Source: Pycnopodia helianthoides
Lineage: Eukaryota > Echinodermata > Asteroidea > Forcipulatida > Asteriidae
Direction: 5' to 3'
Assembly (NCBI GenBank): GCA_032158295.1
Contig: CM063256.1
Coordinates: forward strand, 14,058,953-14,122,952
DNA length: 64,000 nucleotides
Notes under the pieces: model-generated
The model's input: only the letters and a program-made list of their open reading frames with translations
The model's database searches: none
What the model was told of the DNA's origin: nothing
Shown here: positions 24,415 to 33,903 of the stretch, piece after piece
Layout: each line of letters opens with the position of its first letter
How positions within the stretch are numbered: position 1 is the first letter of the stretch
Made by a program: the position numbers and the translations under genes

Positions 24415-25101
24415 CATTCTAATTAGTTACATCGTTCCAAGTGATAGAAAGCGTCCATGCATTATCTTCCTTTTAGGAAGTTATAAATTTGTGTTTGTGT
24501 TTTTAGGACATTTCTGAAGAAGGGGTCCTAAAAATGGTGAACCTCTTCAAGAAGGATGATAGCCTATGTTTATTGGGATTCTGGACTACTCTTCCGTAAG
24601 TGTCGTTGGCACTTTTTTTTTCTACGTGGCCGTTTTGATTCATTAGGAAGAGCTGTCACAGGTCGAACATACTACGGCTGTTTTCATCACGCTTAATCGT
24701 TTGCTGTATACAGAGTTAGGATTATCTCTTCAAACATAATGCATTGAAGCATTTTATGTTTTGTTCATAACCCTGTAATTCGTAGATTATAAAAATTACA
24801 ATCTCAAACACGAATTAGCAGTCTGTTTATCTTATGATAGGGTCGTGAATTAAGTAGTTAACGTTTAATTGTTGTAGAACACACGTTGCTGTCTTCTTTT
24901 TGTGAGCATATTGGGTTAGATAGTTTGTGATAACTGCTCGCAATTCATCCTTATTTTTTAAAGAACAACACTCATTGATAAGCCGCGCTTATAGTGTACT
25001 GACAGCCAAGTTCACACATTTTTTTAGCTATACATAAAACAGGCATGATAAAGTCTAATTTCCGATTGTTTTGCCCTCAGAACAAATCAGTAAATTTTAT
25101 A
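24415..25101. other. Intergenic, no gene recognised
   Basis: Unique AT-rich sequence without a supported feature. Confidence 0.4.
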
Positions 25102-25485
25102 TTAAAGGGAGGGTATACCTTTGGCAATTACTCCAAAAATAAATACCATAAAAACTAACTTGGTAAGAAGCACTGCAGCTGTTGATAAAGTATTACGTTT
25201 TGGGAAACGATTCCCTTCTCAGGAATGTGGTTTGAGAGATCGGGATTTAACAGTTTTTAATCTGAGAAACGTTTCACGCATGAAACGTTTCTGTGATTGT
25301 GTATTCCAATTACGGATTATTCATCCTGCGTGGGCATAACCGCTCCAGATTTTCGGCGGTATCTCGAAAACGCTACCACCTTTTGAAACGAAACATTTCA
25401 CAGCTCAGTGTTATTGTACATCTATACATTTATATAAGATTAAACCAATTGAACGGTTCAGAAAACCAAAGGTATACTTTGCTCA
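25102..25485. mobile_element. Family C element, copy 3
   Basis: The left end is TTAAAGGGAGGGTATACCTT and the right end has the inverted AACCAAAGGTATACTTTG, without a clear closing TTAA. The interior holds paired AACGTTTC / GAAACGTT motifs forming a hairpin. The same subfamily as 28144-28696, in opposite orientation. Confidence 0.6.
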
Positions 25486-25708
25486 AGCCTATGAAAAGTC
25501 TATTCAGGCCTATATATTGCCTTACTCGTATACGTAGTACATGTATGTCAGCCGTTGTACCAAACACAAATTTCCTATACCCTTTTCAAAGGGCCATATA
25601 TCCCCATACCTGATGTAGCAATAATTCACATCAGCATAAACTAAACAAAGAAGTATCATATAAAGGTTTAACAAACCCATAAAATACATCAAATAATCTC
25701 TTCTTTGT

Positions 25709-26103
25709 TTAAAGGAACATTACAGAATTGGTAAGAAAAGAACTTGTAAAATATACTTTTTGATCACAGATTTACATAAAACTTACACAGTCTAATGATG
25801 ATGATAGTAGAAAACATCCCTTTAAATATTTCTGTCTGAAATGCCATATTTGATGAGAAATGAATAAACTAATTTTTCGATTGGAGTTTATCGCTCAGTG
25901 AGCGTTTTTATTCATTTGTTGAATCTATATGATTTCATGCAAATGTGAAATCGGTTTTTCACTATTTTCTTGTGACCCAGATGGCCGATCGATCTCAAAC
26001 TTCTACAGGTTTGTCAGTTTATGTATATGGTGGATTACATAAATTGCTTACACTGCCAGCAACTGTTTTGTTAGCAAAAACCAATTCTGTAATGTTCCTT
26101 TAA
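25709..26103 (-). mobile_element. Family B MITE, copy 5
   Basis: A 395-bp reverse-oriented copy with TTAA on both sides and near-perfect inverted termini (TTAAAGGAACATTACAGAAT). It is highly similar to copies 1, 3 and 6, consistent with a shared recent source. Confidence 0.85.
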
Positions 26104-27279
26104 CTTTAACATCTTAAAAAAAAAAAAAGGATAACAGTTTCAAAGTGTATGACATCACGCCATTGTTTTTTTAATGGAAGTGCCATTAGAATGTTGGAAT
26201 GTTGCACGAGAAAGGCATGCAAGCCCGTAGTACAGATGAAGCTTTCAGACAAAATAGTTATTATCTACAGAGCAATGTAAGTAAAATTTTAATATTAAAT
26301 GGGACACACAAAGTATGATCATTTTTTATAGAATTAGTTGATTTATAAGTAAATTTCCACATCATAAAAAAAACATATTGTCATAAGACATTTCCCTAAA
26401 CTCTGTATCTCCTGGTTGACAAAGGTCTCTTTTTAAAAAAAACAAAAGCCTCAAACGAACATTTCGTATTAGCCTGCCTTGACTATCCCACAATCGAGCA
26501 TTTTTGGGGAGCTTGATTAAATTTGTAAAAGGGAACTCTCACCAGATCCACGTGCCATTGGACTCGGATTGACCTACGGTGTTTCATCTCCAATTGACGG
26601 TTCAAAGCAAGAGCTGATGACAGACGAGATATGTTATCCACCTTGGATTTGTTTTTAAAGGGACGGGCTAAAATGGATTTGGGGAAAGCTTACATAATTA
26701 TTCAAACCATCCTGGGTCTGAGTGGAAAATCGCGGAGTTCGATGACTCCATTTTATTCAGAAGACGAGAGTTCGAAGATTTTGAGAGATTGAAATATTAA
26801 AAAAGCCATGCGCTTTATGCTTCGATTGCTAAGTTGAGTTGAAATAACCGCCTCTTTAAATTTATTTTCGTTTAATTTTCAGAAGATCACAAACCTAAAT
26901 TGTTTTGTTGTACGCCAAAAACTGCTTGTGGGAAAAAAAGCTTCTCCTGACGAAACTATTAAACTATGCTCGAGGGTGTATAAACATTTCACTCATTTTT
27001 ACATGTTTAGACATGTTTTCTTCATCTGAAATTGCCTGAGAAATGTAATTTAAATCACGAGAGGACTCAACCACAATCTTCATGGGGAAACTGGATAACA
27101 ATTCACGTTATTTCTGAGGATAAGCTGGACAGGTCGGAAACCAGTGTCATTGATTTAGATGATTTTACTTCGAAATGTTGGTACAGTGTTTGGTTGTTGA
27201 ACATTATTTTCACACAGTGTTTATTTTTAATCCACATGACAACCAACAATGAGATGATTTTATTCAGTATACACCGTGT
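26104..27279. other. Intergenic, no gene recognised
   Basis: Unique sequence; the 117-codon frame at 27032-27385 runs into the inverted-repeat arm and has no recognisable domain. Confidence 0.4.
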
Positions 27280-27605
27280 AACATTTGTTTACAAAAAGAG
27301 TGTACTTGTACATTCCAGGGCCTTCCTGGCAGGCAAACTACTACTACACTTGTCATTTTTGGAAATTTTACATTTTGTGTCATAATTTCCACATAAATTC
27401 AAGAGTTATCAACATGCCAGCCGAAACAGTTTTGAGATGTGCCCTCTTTCATCATATCAGAAGTTGATAAAAATCAGACAGTGCAATCTCCATAACATGT
27501 AAGATTATATGTTGTCTTCTCCATTGGGCTGCGTGCAAATCACACCCGCAGGAAGTCCAGGCAGAGTGGCTCTTTTGTAAACACGTAAGGTCAAAGGTTA
27601 CATCG
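27280..27605 (+). repeat. Left arm of a large inverted repeat
   Basis: Matches the reverse complement of 28855-29345 in the same block order: GTTTACAAAAAGAGT, CCAGGGCCTT, GTGTCATAATTTCCACA, TGCAATCTCCA, GGAAGTCCAGGC and GGCTCTTTTGTAAACA. By eye, identity is roughly three quarters across the longest block (27375-27605). The two arms are probably opposite-facing copies of one dispersed repeat. Confidence 0.65.
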
Positions 27606-27777
27606 TTAATATGTTATTGAGGAATCGAGGCGAACTGCTCGATGTTTTGAGAAGCTGTTTTACCCAGTTGGTGTGCTCAAAGCATCCTTCCGGGGTTTAA
27701 CACAGCACAGATAAAGCAATCTTACAGATAATGTTGAATTATTATTCATAAATACCCGGAACTGTTGATCCGTTGTG

Positions 27778-27837
27778 ATTGGTCGAGAGGAGATCACGTG
27801 GCCTTTATCGCACGGCCGCGACCCTGCCGGTTATAAA
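27778..27837 (+). promoter_or_regulatory. Promoter-like cluster: CCAAT, E-box, TATA
   Basis: A reversed CCAAT box (ATTGG, 27778-27782), a CACGTG E-box (27795-27800) and TATAAA (27832-27837) lie in correct order and spacing in a GC-rich patch. A transcript would start near 27862. The following 74-codon frame from ATG at 27923 resembles no known protein and runs into a C-family element, so the transcript, if any, may belong to a repeat or be non-coding. Confidence 0.3.
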
Positions 27838-28143
27838 CGGCTGTTTAGAACTCGTCGCCACTCTTTTTTTGTTATATATATATTATACCAAAACTCTCAC
27901 AGATGACACTATCTCATGAAGAATGACACGTGTACACGACGGAGTTAGCTTTAAAGATAAAACAGACTGTTATAATTGTTTTTTATCTGATCGCCGAATC
28001 TCTACCGTTTCTTTAATTAAGAAAATTATTATAATTATGCACTACAACAGTTACCTTCATGCTGAACGGAATTGGTGTTACGTAATTTTCATGTGCGGGA
28101 GGCGTGATAGTTCATTAGACATTATGGTTGACAATTTTAGGTT

Positions 28144-28696
28144 TTAAAGGCAAAGCATACCTTTGTTTTTTTAAACCGTTCCGTTGTTTTAATACTAGGG
28201 TCTATATAAATTTATAGTATGCAATGAAACTAACCTGTGAAAATTTCCTTTTCAAAATTTTTAAAGGTGGTTTTCGAGATATCGCCGAAAATCTGGAGCG
28301 GTTCAATGTTCACGCTAGAAGAATAATCCGTAATTGGAATACACAATCAGAGAAACATTTCATCCATGGAACGTTTCTCAGATTGTAACTTCTTTTTATG
28401 AATCCCTTTCTCTTACACCTTTCTCTACATTCCTTAGAAGGGAATCGTTTCTCTTATACATTATCAACAGCTGCAGGGTTCAATTTTACAAAGAGCTAAG
28501 ATTGATCTGAACTGCGAATCAATCTTAATTGCTAAACAAAGTGTGATGTCACAATACAAATCACTAAGACAATATTGCCAACTCATCTTAAGATGCATCT
28601 TAGCGCTTTGTGAAATCGGCCCCGTGCTTCTTACCAAGTAAGTTGTTATGGTCATTAATTTTTGGAGTAATTACCAAAGGTATACCCTCCATTTAA
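28144..28696. mobile_element. Family C element, copy 4, interrupted by element D
   Basis: The left end is TTAAAGGCAAAGCATACCTT, the right end CCAAAGGTATACCCTCC plus ATTTAA. Its body is the reverse complement of copy 3 (25102-25485). A palindromic element (28476-28623) splits the sequence CTGCAGTGCTTC, which is intact in copy 3. Confidence 0.65.
28476..28623. mobile_element. Element D, short palindromic MITE nested in family C
   Basis: Begins GGGTTCAATTTTACAAAGAG and ends with the imperfect inverse GCGCTTTGTGAAATCGGCCCC, about 148 bp. Comparison with the uninterrupted C copy 3 defines its limits. Its ends resemble those of elements A and F. Confidence 0.65.
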
Positions 28697-28854
28697 GTAT
28701 TGTTATGCATCGATTCTCAATCCCCCATCCCCCCCCCCCAAAAAAAAACAACAACAACAACAGCAAAACACCGAGCTACTAATTCTTTCAAAATACGCAA
28801 AAAGTAGAGTTCATCACTCAACGCTTATTGGGATGTGCTATATGGACCCTGCAA

Positions 28855-29345
28855 CCTGTGACATCACATGTTTACAAAAGAGCCAAAGAGCCTGGACTTC
28901 CCGCGGGCACGATTTGTACACAGCCCAAAGGAAGAACACATAAAATCTGATATTCTGTGGAGATTGCAGCGTCTGATTGCTATCAACTTTTGATATGGAT
29001 AAAGGGGGTACATCTCTAAACTTGTTCGGCTGTTATTTTGATAGCTCTTGAATTTGTGTGGAAATTATGACACAAACATGTAAACAATTCCCATATGACC
29101 AGGGGATCTCTCATCTATGTGTTTCCAGCCGGAGAATAATCAAACAATGGAATATTTATATAAAACAAGAAGACTAGTAGGCCTAGTATAGACAACATGG
29201 AGTGCGCATGTTCGCATCCATTAGAGCATAGAAAAAGGAACCCCTTTCTCTATGATTACAGTAACAGACTCATAGAAGCAAAGGAATTCTCGCCTGCCAG
29301 AAAGGCCCTGGAATATACAAGGTTACTCTTTTTGTAAACAAAAAG
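28855..29345 (-). repeat. Right arm of the large inverted repeat
   Basis: Opposite-facing partner of 27280-27605. It carries about 180 extra bases (roughly 29095-29275) between the two matching blocks, either an insertion here or a deletion in the left arm. Non-coding. Confidence 0.65.
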
Positions 29346-29527
29346 GTTACATGTTTCATATTGTTGACCATAATTATTCGGTCCTATCCAACTATTTTGC
29401 CCGGTTGAGTTTAAAAATATAACGCTTGAAATGCCAAACTCACCAGGCTCGTAATAAGATAAGAGACAGACGGTCCAACAATGCGCTGTGCCTGAAGATT
29501 TGAGAAGTTCTACCTCAGTCAAGTTTT

Positions 29528-29589
29528 GTCAAGTAATGAACCACAAAGGAAACTACCCAGTCAGTTTCCCTTGTGGTTCATTACTTGAC
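29528..29589. repeat. Near-perfect 27-bp stem hairpin
   Basis: GTCAAGTAATGAACCACAA is followed, after an 8-base loop (ACCCAGTC), by its complement. The stem is 27 bp with a single mismatch. It is too perfect for a typical miRNA precursor. It may be a tiny foldback element or the product of a palindromic duplication. Confidence 0.6.
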
Positions 29590-29720
29590 ATTTAAAATAA
29601 AAAAGTCGCATCCCCTCATGGTGATCCCGTGGCTGCCGCTTCCCAGGTTGTATCGTAAACTTGGGTGTGATCCCTGGCTACACGGCAGTTAACGGTTGCA
29701 TGGCTTCTGACTGGCACCCC

Positions 29721-29859
29721 GAACATAGATATTGACAAAAATAGGGAGACCGCAAACATTAGGGTTGGATAGCTCAGTTGGTAGAGCGCCGGTACGTTAA
29801 TCCGGAGGTCGTTGGTTCAAATCCCGCTCTAGTCAATTTTTCTTTGTCCAACCCCAAAT
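29721..29859 (+). mobile_element. tRNA-derived SINE, copy 2
   Basis: The better-preserved copy. The tRNA-like part (29763-29832) has GGATAGCTCAGTTGGTAG and GGTTCAAATCC. Its anticodon arm can be drawn as CCGGT-ACGTTAA-TCCGG with GTT (Asn) in the anticodon place, but position 33 would be C instead of the invariant T. Flanks match 11503-11643 (GATATTGACAAAAATA, TTTTTCTTTG, AACCCCAAAT). It is a SINE head, not a working tRNA gene. Confidence 0.7.
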
Positions 29860-30613
29860 CAGTCAAGTTTTCAATACAGATTAAGGTTGACTTTTCACAC
29901 TAGTGGAACTTTGTTTCCTTTTTTGTTCGACGTCATAAACATTACCCAACTGATATTCTCGTAACAATTTGTCGTAGCTCTTCGGTGGGTTTTTAAAAAA
30001 AGGAAACCAGGTTTTTATTTGATTTGCGAACAGCCGTCTGGAATGATTTATAAGGGAGTCCCAAAAGACTTAACCTATGGAATCCAGGCCAATTATTTCA
30101 GCAGTATCATTAATGTAGATGTAGGGAAGCATCCCTGCCAAGTCCATGTATATTTGATTGACCGAGGTGTGATATATTTATTCTGAGGTGCCTGCCCTTG
30201 CACGTGATTGATGGCACGGCCTAATGCAGTGCGCTTCCATCTGTTTCAAGATAGTACACTAGACGGCTGTTTTGTTTCTCCACAGAAGTCATTGAAGGGT
30301 AAAACTAAACAGCCCTGCAGTGAGGGCCGCTGTCAGCACATGCTAACATATTTTAATATTCCGATTGTCTTAACCACATCGGACACACGGGTCAGCTCAT
30401 TATGGCATGATAGCCTAAGCTGGACCATCATGCCATACGTCCTAGTAGAGGGGGTGTCAATCAACGGGGGCCAGTGATTTGGTTAGGAAGGGGCAGGACA
30501 AAATTCTGGCAGCATTCTTCATGTACAAAATCGGTATGTCAATTATCAATGGTGGATGAAACCAGATTAAATAACTTAAGTAATTTAAAGCAAACAAAAT
30601 AATAAGCAATACA
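29860..30613. other. Intergenic, no gene recognised
   Basis: Unique sequence; the 89-codon frame near 30208 has no recognisable domain. Confidence 0.4.
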
Positions 30614-30775
30614 GGGGTCGATTTCACAAAACTCTTTCTAACTTAGGACTAGTCCTAGGCAATGCTAAGAGATAGGACTAGTCCTAAGTTAGGACCAGTA
30701 CTTAGGACTAGTCCTATCTCTTAGCATTGCCTAGGACTAGTCCTAAGTTAGGAAGAGTTTTGTGAAATCGACCCC
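30614..30775. mobile_element. Element F, 162-bp near-perfect palindrome
   Basis: The arms run GGGGTCGATTTCACAAAACT to its exact inverse at the right, and the interior repeats TAGGACTAGTCCT, itself a palindrome, several times. The flanks carry the 11-bp direct repeat TAAGCAATACA (30602-30612 and 30785-30795), consistent with insertion, although eight extra bases lie before the right copy. Confidence 0.75.
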
Positions 30776-31112
30776 AGGACATGTAAGCAATACACTATAA
30801 TAAAAAAAAACATTGTTGAAAATGAAAGCTAAATAAACCCTACCTCCCGCCCAGGTAGTAGTTATTATAAGCAGGACAGTTCTTTTCAGAACTGAGAAGT
30901 CTCCCGAATTCCGAAAATCTACTCCGCGGTAGTAGAACAAATTACAAGACAAGTTCTCTAAAGAACAAAATCTTCACAGCAAAGTAGATAACAAACCGAG
31001 TATACATTAAATAAACCTTCTTAACCAAGAAAAAAACTTGGAAGCAAGTGCTGACAACGTACCACGGCGTCGTTGCCACCAAACATGTCCTTTGCCTGAG
31101 GGTACCATGGTC
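30776..31112. other. Intergenic, no gene recognised
   Basis: Unique AT-rich sequence without a supported feature. Confidence 0.4.
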
Positions 31113-31262
31113 GGATTGATGAATTTATTCAAGATGGATACTTATAAATTTCCATTTCAAAAGTCGTCGCATTTTTGTTTTCATCATGGATTGATGAATT
31201 TATTCAAGATGGATACTTATCAATTTCCATTTCAAAAGTCGTCGCATTTTTGTTTTCATCAT
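31113..31262. repeat. Recent 75-bp tandem duplication
   Basis: 31113-31187 and 31188-31262 are identical except for one base (ATAAATTT against ATCAATTT). The period keeps a frame open, giving a 25-residue repeat, but that frame starts at TTG and has no known domain. The near identity marks a very young duplication. Confidence 0.85.
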
Positions 31263-31544
31263 AGATATCAGGGAGCGTTCTTTTCTGTAACGATTGATTG
31301 ATTAAATGATTAATTGATTTGATTTGTTGCTGTTTATATACAAGTATACAATAGAAATTGCCTTGGCTCGCGTGCTTAAAAATTACATTAAAATACAGTA
31401 AATAGTACCATTTAAGAAATACAAATATTCAGACATTAAAGGAAATTAGGTAAACAATCTAAAAGGACACACAGAATACTTATTAATGATAAAGATAAAA
31501 AGCTTTTTAAAAAAAGAGAACTCTCCAAGAAAATCTGACACATT

Positions 31545-31640
31545 GATTCTTCAATATCATTCAGTCCCCTGATTGCGTTTGGATAAAAAACTTCGTCCGA
31601 ATCGTTCTGTTCTGCACTATATTCTCATCTGTAACGCTTC
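31545..31640 (-). pseudogene. Possible LINE reverse-transcriptase C-terminal relic
   Basis: On the minus strand, two frames joined by a likely frameshift read QNRTIRTKFF and then YPNAIRGLNDIEE. This resembles the FF..AIR.WN.LP signature near the C-terminus of LINE ORF2 proteins. It is short and frameshifted, and the homology rests on this motif only. Confidence 0.25.
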
Positions 31641-32066
31641 CTTGATCTTAACAAATCAAATAACTCATTTGCCGGATAGCTTTTTCAAATGCAGCGTCCA
31701 TCAAATTTAACCGCCGTGCATTTGACAGGTTTGCTCTATCCATAAGGTGTAAATAAAATTGTCAGTAGGGAACACCATCATTCACAATCATTTCACAACA
31801 TTACTTGACAAAAAGGTTGGGTTTTCGTCCTGTTTTTGTGTCTCTTTATTTGTCATTGTGTATATAATAATAGTGTCTATTTTTGATGTACTTTGTGTAG
31901 TTTTATGTCCTTAAAAAATACTGTACAATGGAAAACAAATTTCTTGTGTTTTCATATGATGAACAAACCAATTGAAATGAATTGAATAATATAATACAGC
32001 AAATGCTCTGTCAGCGATTTACAAACTTGCAGTAAACAAGACAAACTAAAATATTATTTGGCCTTT

Positions 32067-32459
32067 TTAAAGGAACATTACAGAATTGGTTTTTGCTAAC
32101 AAAACAGTTGCTGGCAGTGTAAGCACTTTATGTAATCCACCATATACATAAACTGACAAACCTGTAGAAGTTTGAGATCGATCGGCCATCTGGGTCACGA
32201 GAAAATAGTGAAAAACCGATTACACATTTGCATGAAATCATATAGTTTCAACAAATGAATAAAACGCTCACTGAGCGATAAACTCCAATCGGAAAATTAG
32301 TTTATTCATTTCTCATCAAATATGGCATTTCAAACAGAAATATTTCAAGGGATGTTTTCTACTACCATCATCATTAAACCGTGTAAGTTTTATGTAAATC
32401 TGTGATCAAAAGTATATTTTACAAGTTTTTTTCTTACCAATTCTGTAATGTTCCTTTAA
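32067..32459 (+). mobile_element. Family B MITE, copy 6
   Basis: A 393-bp copy with TTAA on both sides and intact inverted termini (TTAAAGGAACATTACAGAAT / ATTCTGTAATGTTCCTTTAA). Confidence 0.85.
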
Positions 32460-32744
32460 TATATGTTAAATTTGCACCGGGGGTAAAGAATATTGTTTGG
32501 TTTTACCCTTTCACAGATGTGTGTAAAGCACTGTATACTCAGTACTTGGCCTTTTTAATCGAAATCCTTCATCACTTGTCTGTTTATACTGAAACCGCGG
32601 ACTTTTTGCTATAGTTTAAACCTCCATGGACGAATTGAAACAAGAAACATTTCACTCTGTTCTGAAACAAGTGTTGTAACCCTTTGATGAAATGCACTAT
32701 GCTGGGAATAGATTTTCAATGTGAAGCCTGTTACTGGATAATGA

Positions 32745-32805
32745 CAATAATATTGGAGTTTTATATAGCGCACGTATCCACCAATAACGTGCTCAAGGCG
32801 CTGGA
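32745..32805 (+). repeat. TATATAGCGC dispersed repeat
   Basis: Contains TATATAGCGCACGTATCCAC followed by GTGCTCAAGGCGCT. A relative in reverse orientation is at 46681-46755 (GAGCGCTATATAAG). This looks like the end of a widespread dispersed element; class not determined. Confidence 0.4.
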
Positions 32806-32978
32806 AAAAGAGAAACACACTTTGAAAGACAGGTTTTTGAAGTTTATGAAGTACGAGACCCATTATTTTATGAAATACGTAGTACCTTAAGGGTTTAATT
32901 GGTGCAGCGGTGCACTCTGCAGAGAGTGCCAGAAACACTGGAGCAAACCCCCTTCTCTGTAAGCGATAAGTGTAGCCA

Positions 32979-33213
32979 TACCTCCATGGTGTAACTTGGT
33001 TATTTTACATGCATTGCACACTACACGGGACCTACGGCTTTACGTCCCATCCGAAGGACGAAGTAATAATGGTTTAGTGACTTGCTCAATTGGACACAAA
33101 TGCCAAGACTGGGACTCGAACCAACACTCTGCTGATCAGAAGCACCAAAGCTCGAGCCCGCTCGGCCACGAAACGGCCACGTTGGATGACGTGGATGATG
33201 GTTTTGTAACCAT
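32979..33213 (-). mobile_element. tRNA-derived SINE (second family), tandem copy 1
   Basis: Read on the minus strand, it has an A box TGGCCGAGCGG (33158-33168) and a perfect B box GGTTCGAGTCC (33112-33122), as in Leu/Ser-type tRNAs. A conserved SINE body follows, with TTCGGATGGGACGTAAAGCC. The unit is repeated immediately at 33214-33448. Confidence 0.7.
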
Positions 33214-33448
33214 TACCTCCATGGTGTAACTTGGTTATTTTACATGCATTACACACTACACGGGACCTACGGCTTTACGTCCCATCCGAAGGACGAAGTA
33301 ATAATGGTTAAGTGACTTGCTCAATTGGACACAAGTGCCAAGACTGGGACTCGAACCAACACTCTGCTGATCAGAAGCACCAGAGCTCGAGCCCGCTCGG
33401 CCACGAAACGGCCACGTTGGATGACGTGGATGATGGTTTTGTAAAAAA
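33214..33448 (-). mobile_element. tRNA-derived SINE (second family), tandem copy 2
   Basis: A direct tandem copy of 32979-33213, almost identical, with the B box at 33347-33357. Because flanking bases (GATGGTTTTGTA) are included in the unit, the pair arose by local duplication and not by two insertions. Confidence 0.7.
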
Positions 33449-33462
33449 ATGTGTACATGTAC

Positions 33463-33903
33463 ATGTTTGTCAACATTGGGATCTATCTGTGTGTTGGTAT
33501 TGAGATCGAATGGGTTTTTGAGATTGAACAAATGACTTTATGAAGCATTCACTGAAGGGAGCATTTTCCTTACAAGGAAACAAATTCGTTTCGATTCACT
33601 AAAAAAAGCTGTTTTTTGTGAGTGCGAGTTTGTAGTAACATTCAAATTGAGGACTTAACAACAAAAGGAACAAAAGAGACAATGTTTGTCAAAATCGGGA
33701 TCTGTGTATTGGTATAGAGATCGAATGTGTTTTTGAGATTGAACAAATGGCTTTATAAAGCATTCACTGAAGGGAGCATCTTCCTTACAAGGAAACAAGT
33801 TCGTTTCGATTCATGGAAAAATGCTGCTTTTTTGGTGAGTGCGAGTTCGTTAGTGACATTCAAATTGAGGACTTACAACAAAAGGAACAAAAGGGACAAT
33901 AGG
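33463..33903. repeat. Tandem duplication of about 218 bp
   Basis: 33463-33680 and 33681-33903 are diverged direct copies. Both hold TGTTTGTCAA, GAGATCGAATG, GCATTCACTGAAGGGAGCAT, TTCGTTTCGATTCA and CATTCAAATTGAGGACTT. The last part is the family H module of 20283-20862 in reverse. It directly follows the duplicated SINE. Confidence 0.7.

Noticed and set aside
25121..25613. Open frames of 72 and 106 codons
   Set aside because: They lie in or at the edge of a family C MITE and are incidental.
29763..29832. Functional tRNA-Asn gene
   Set aside because: The acceptor stem does not pair, position 33 would be C, and the flanks recur with the other copy, so it is a SINE head. The same applies to 11546-11620.
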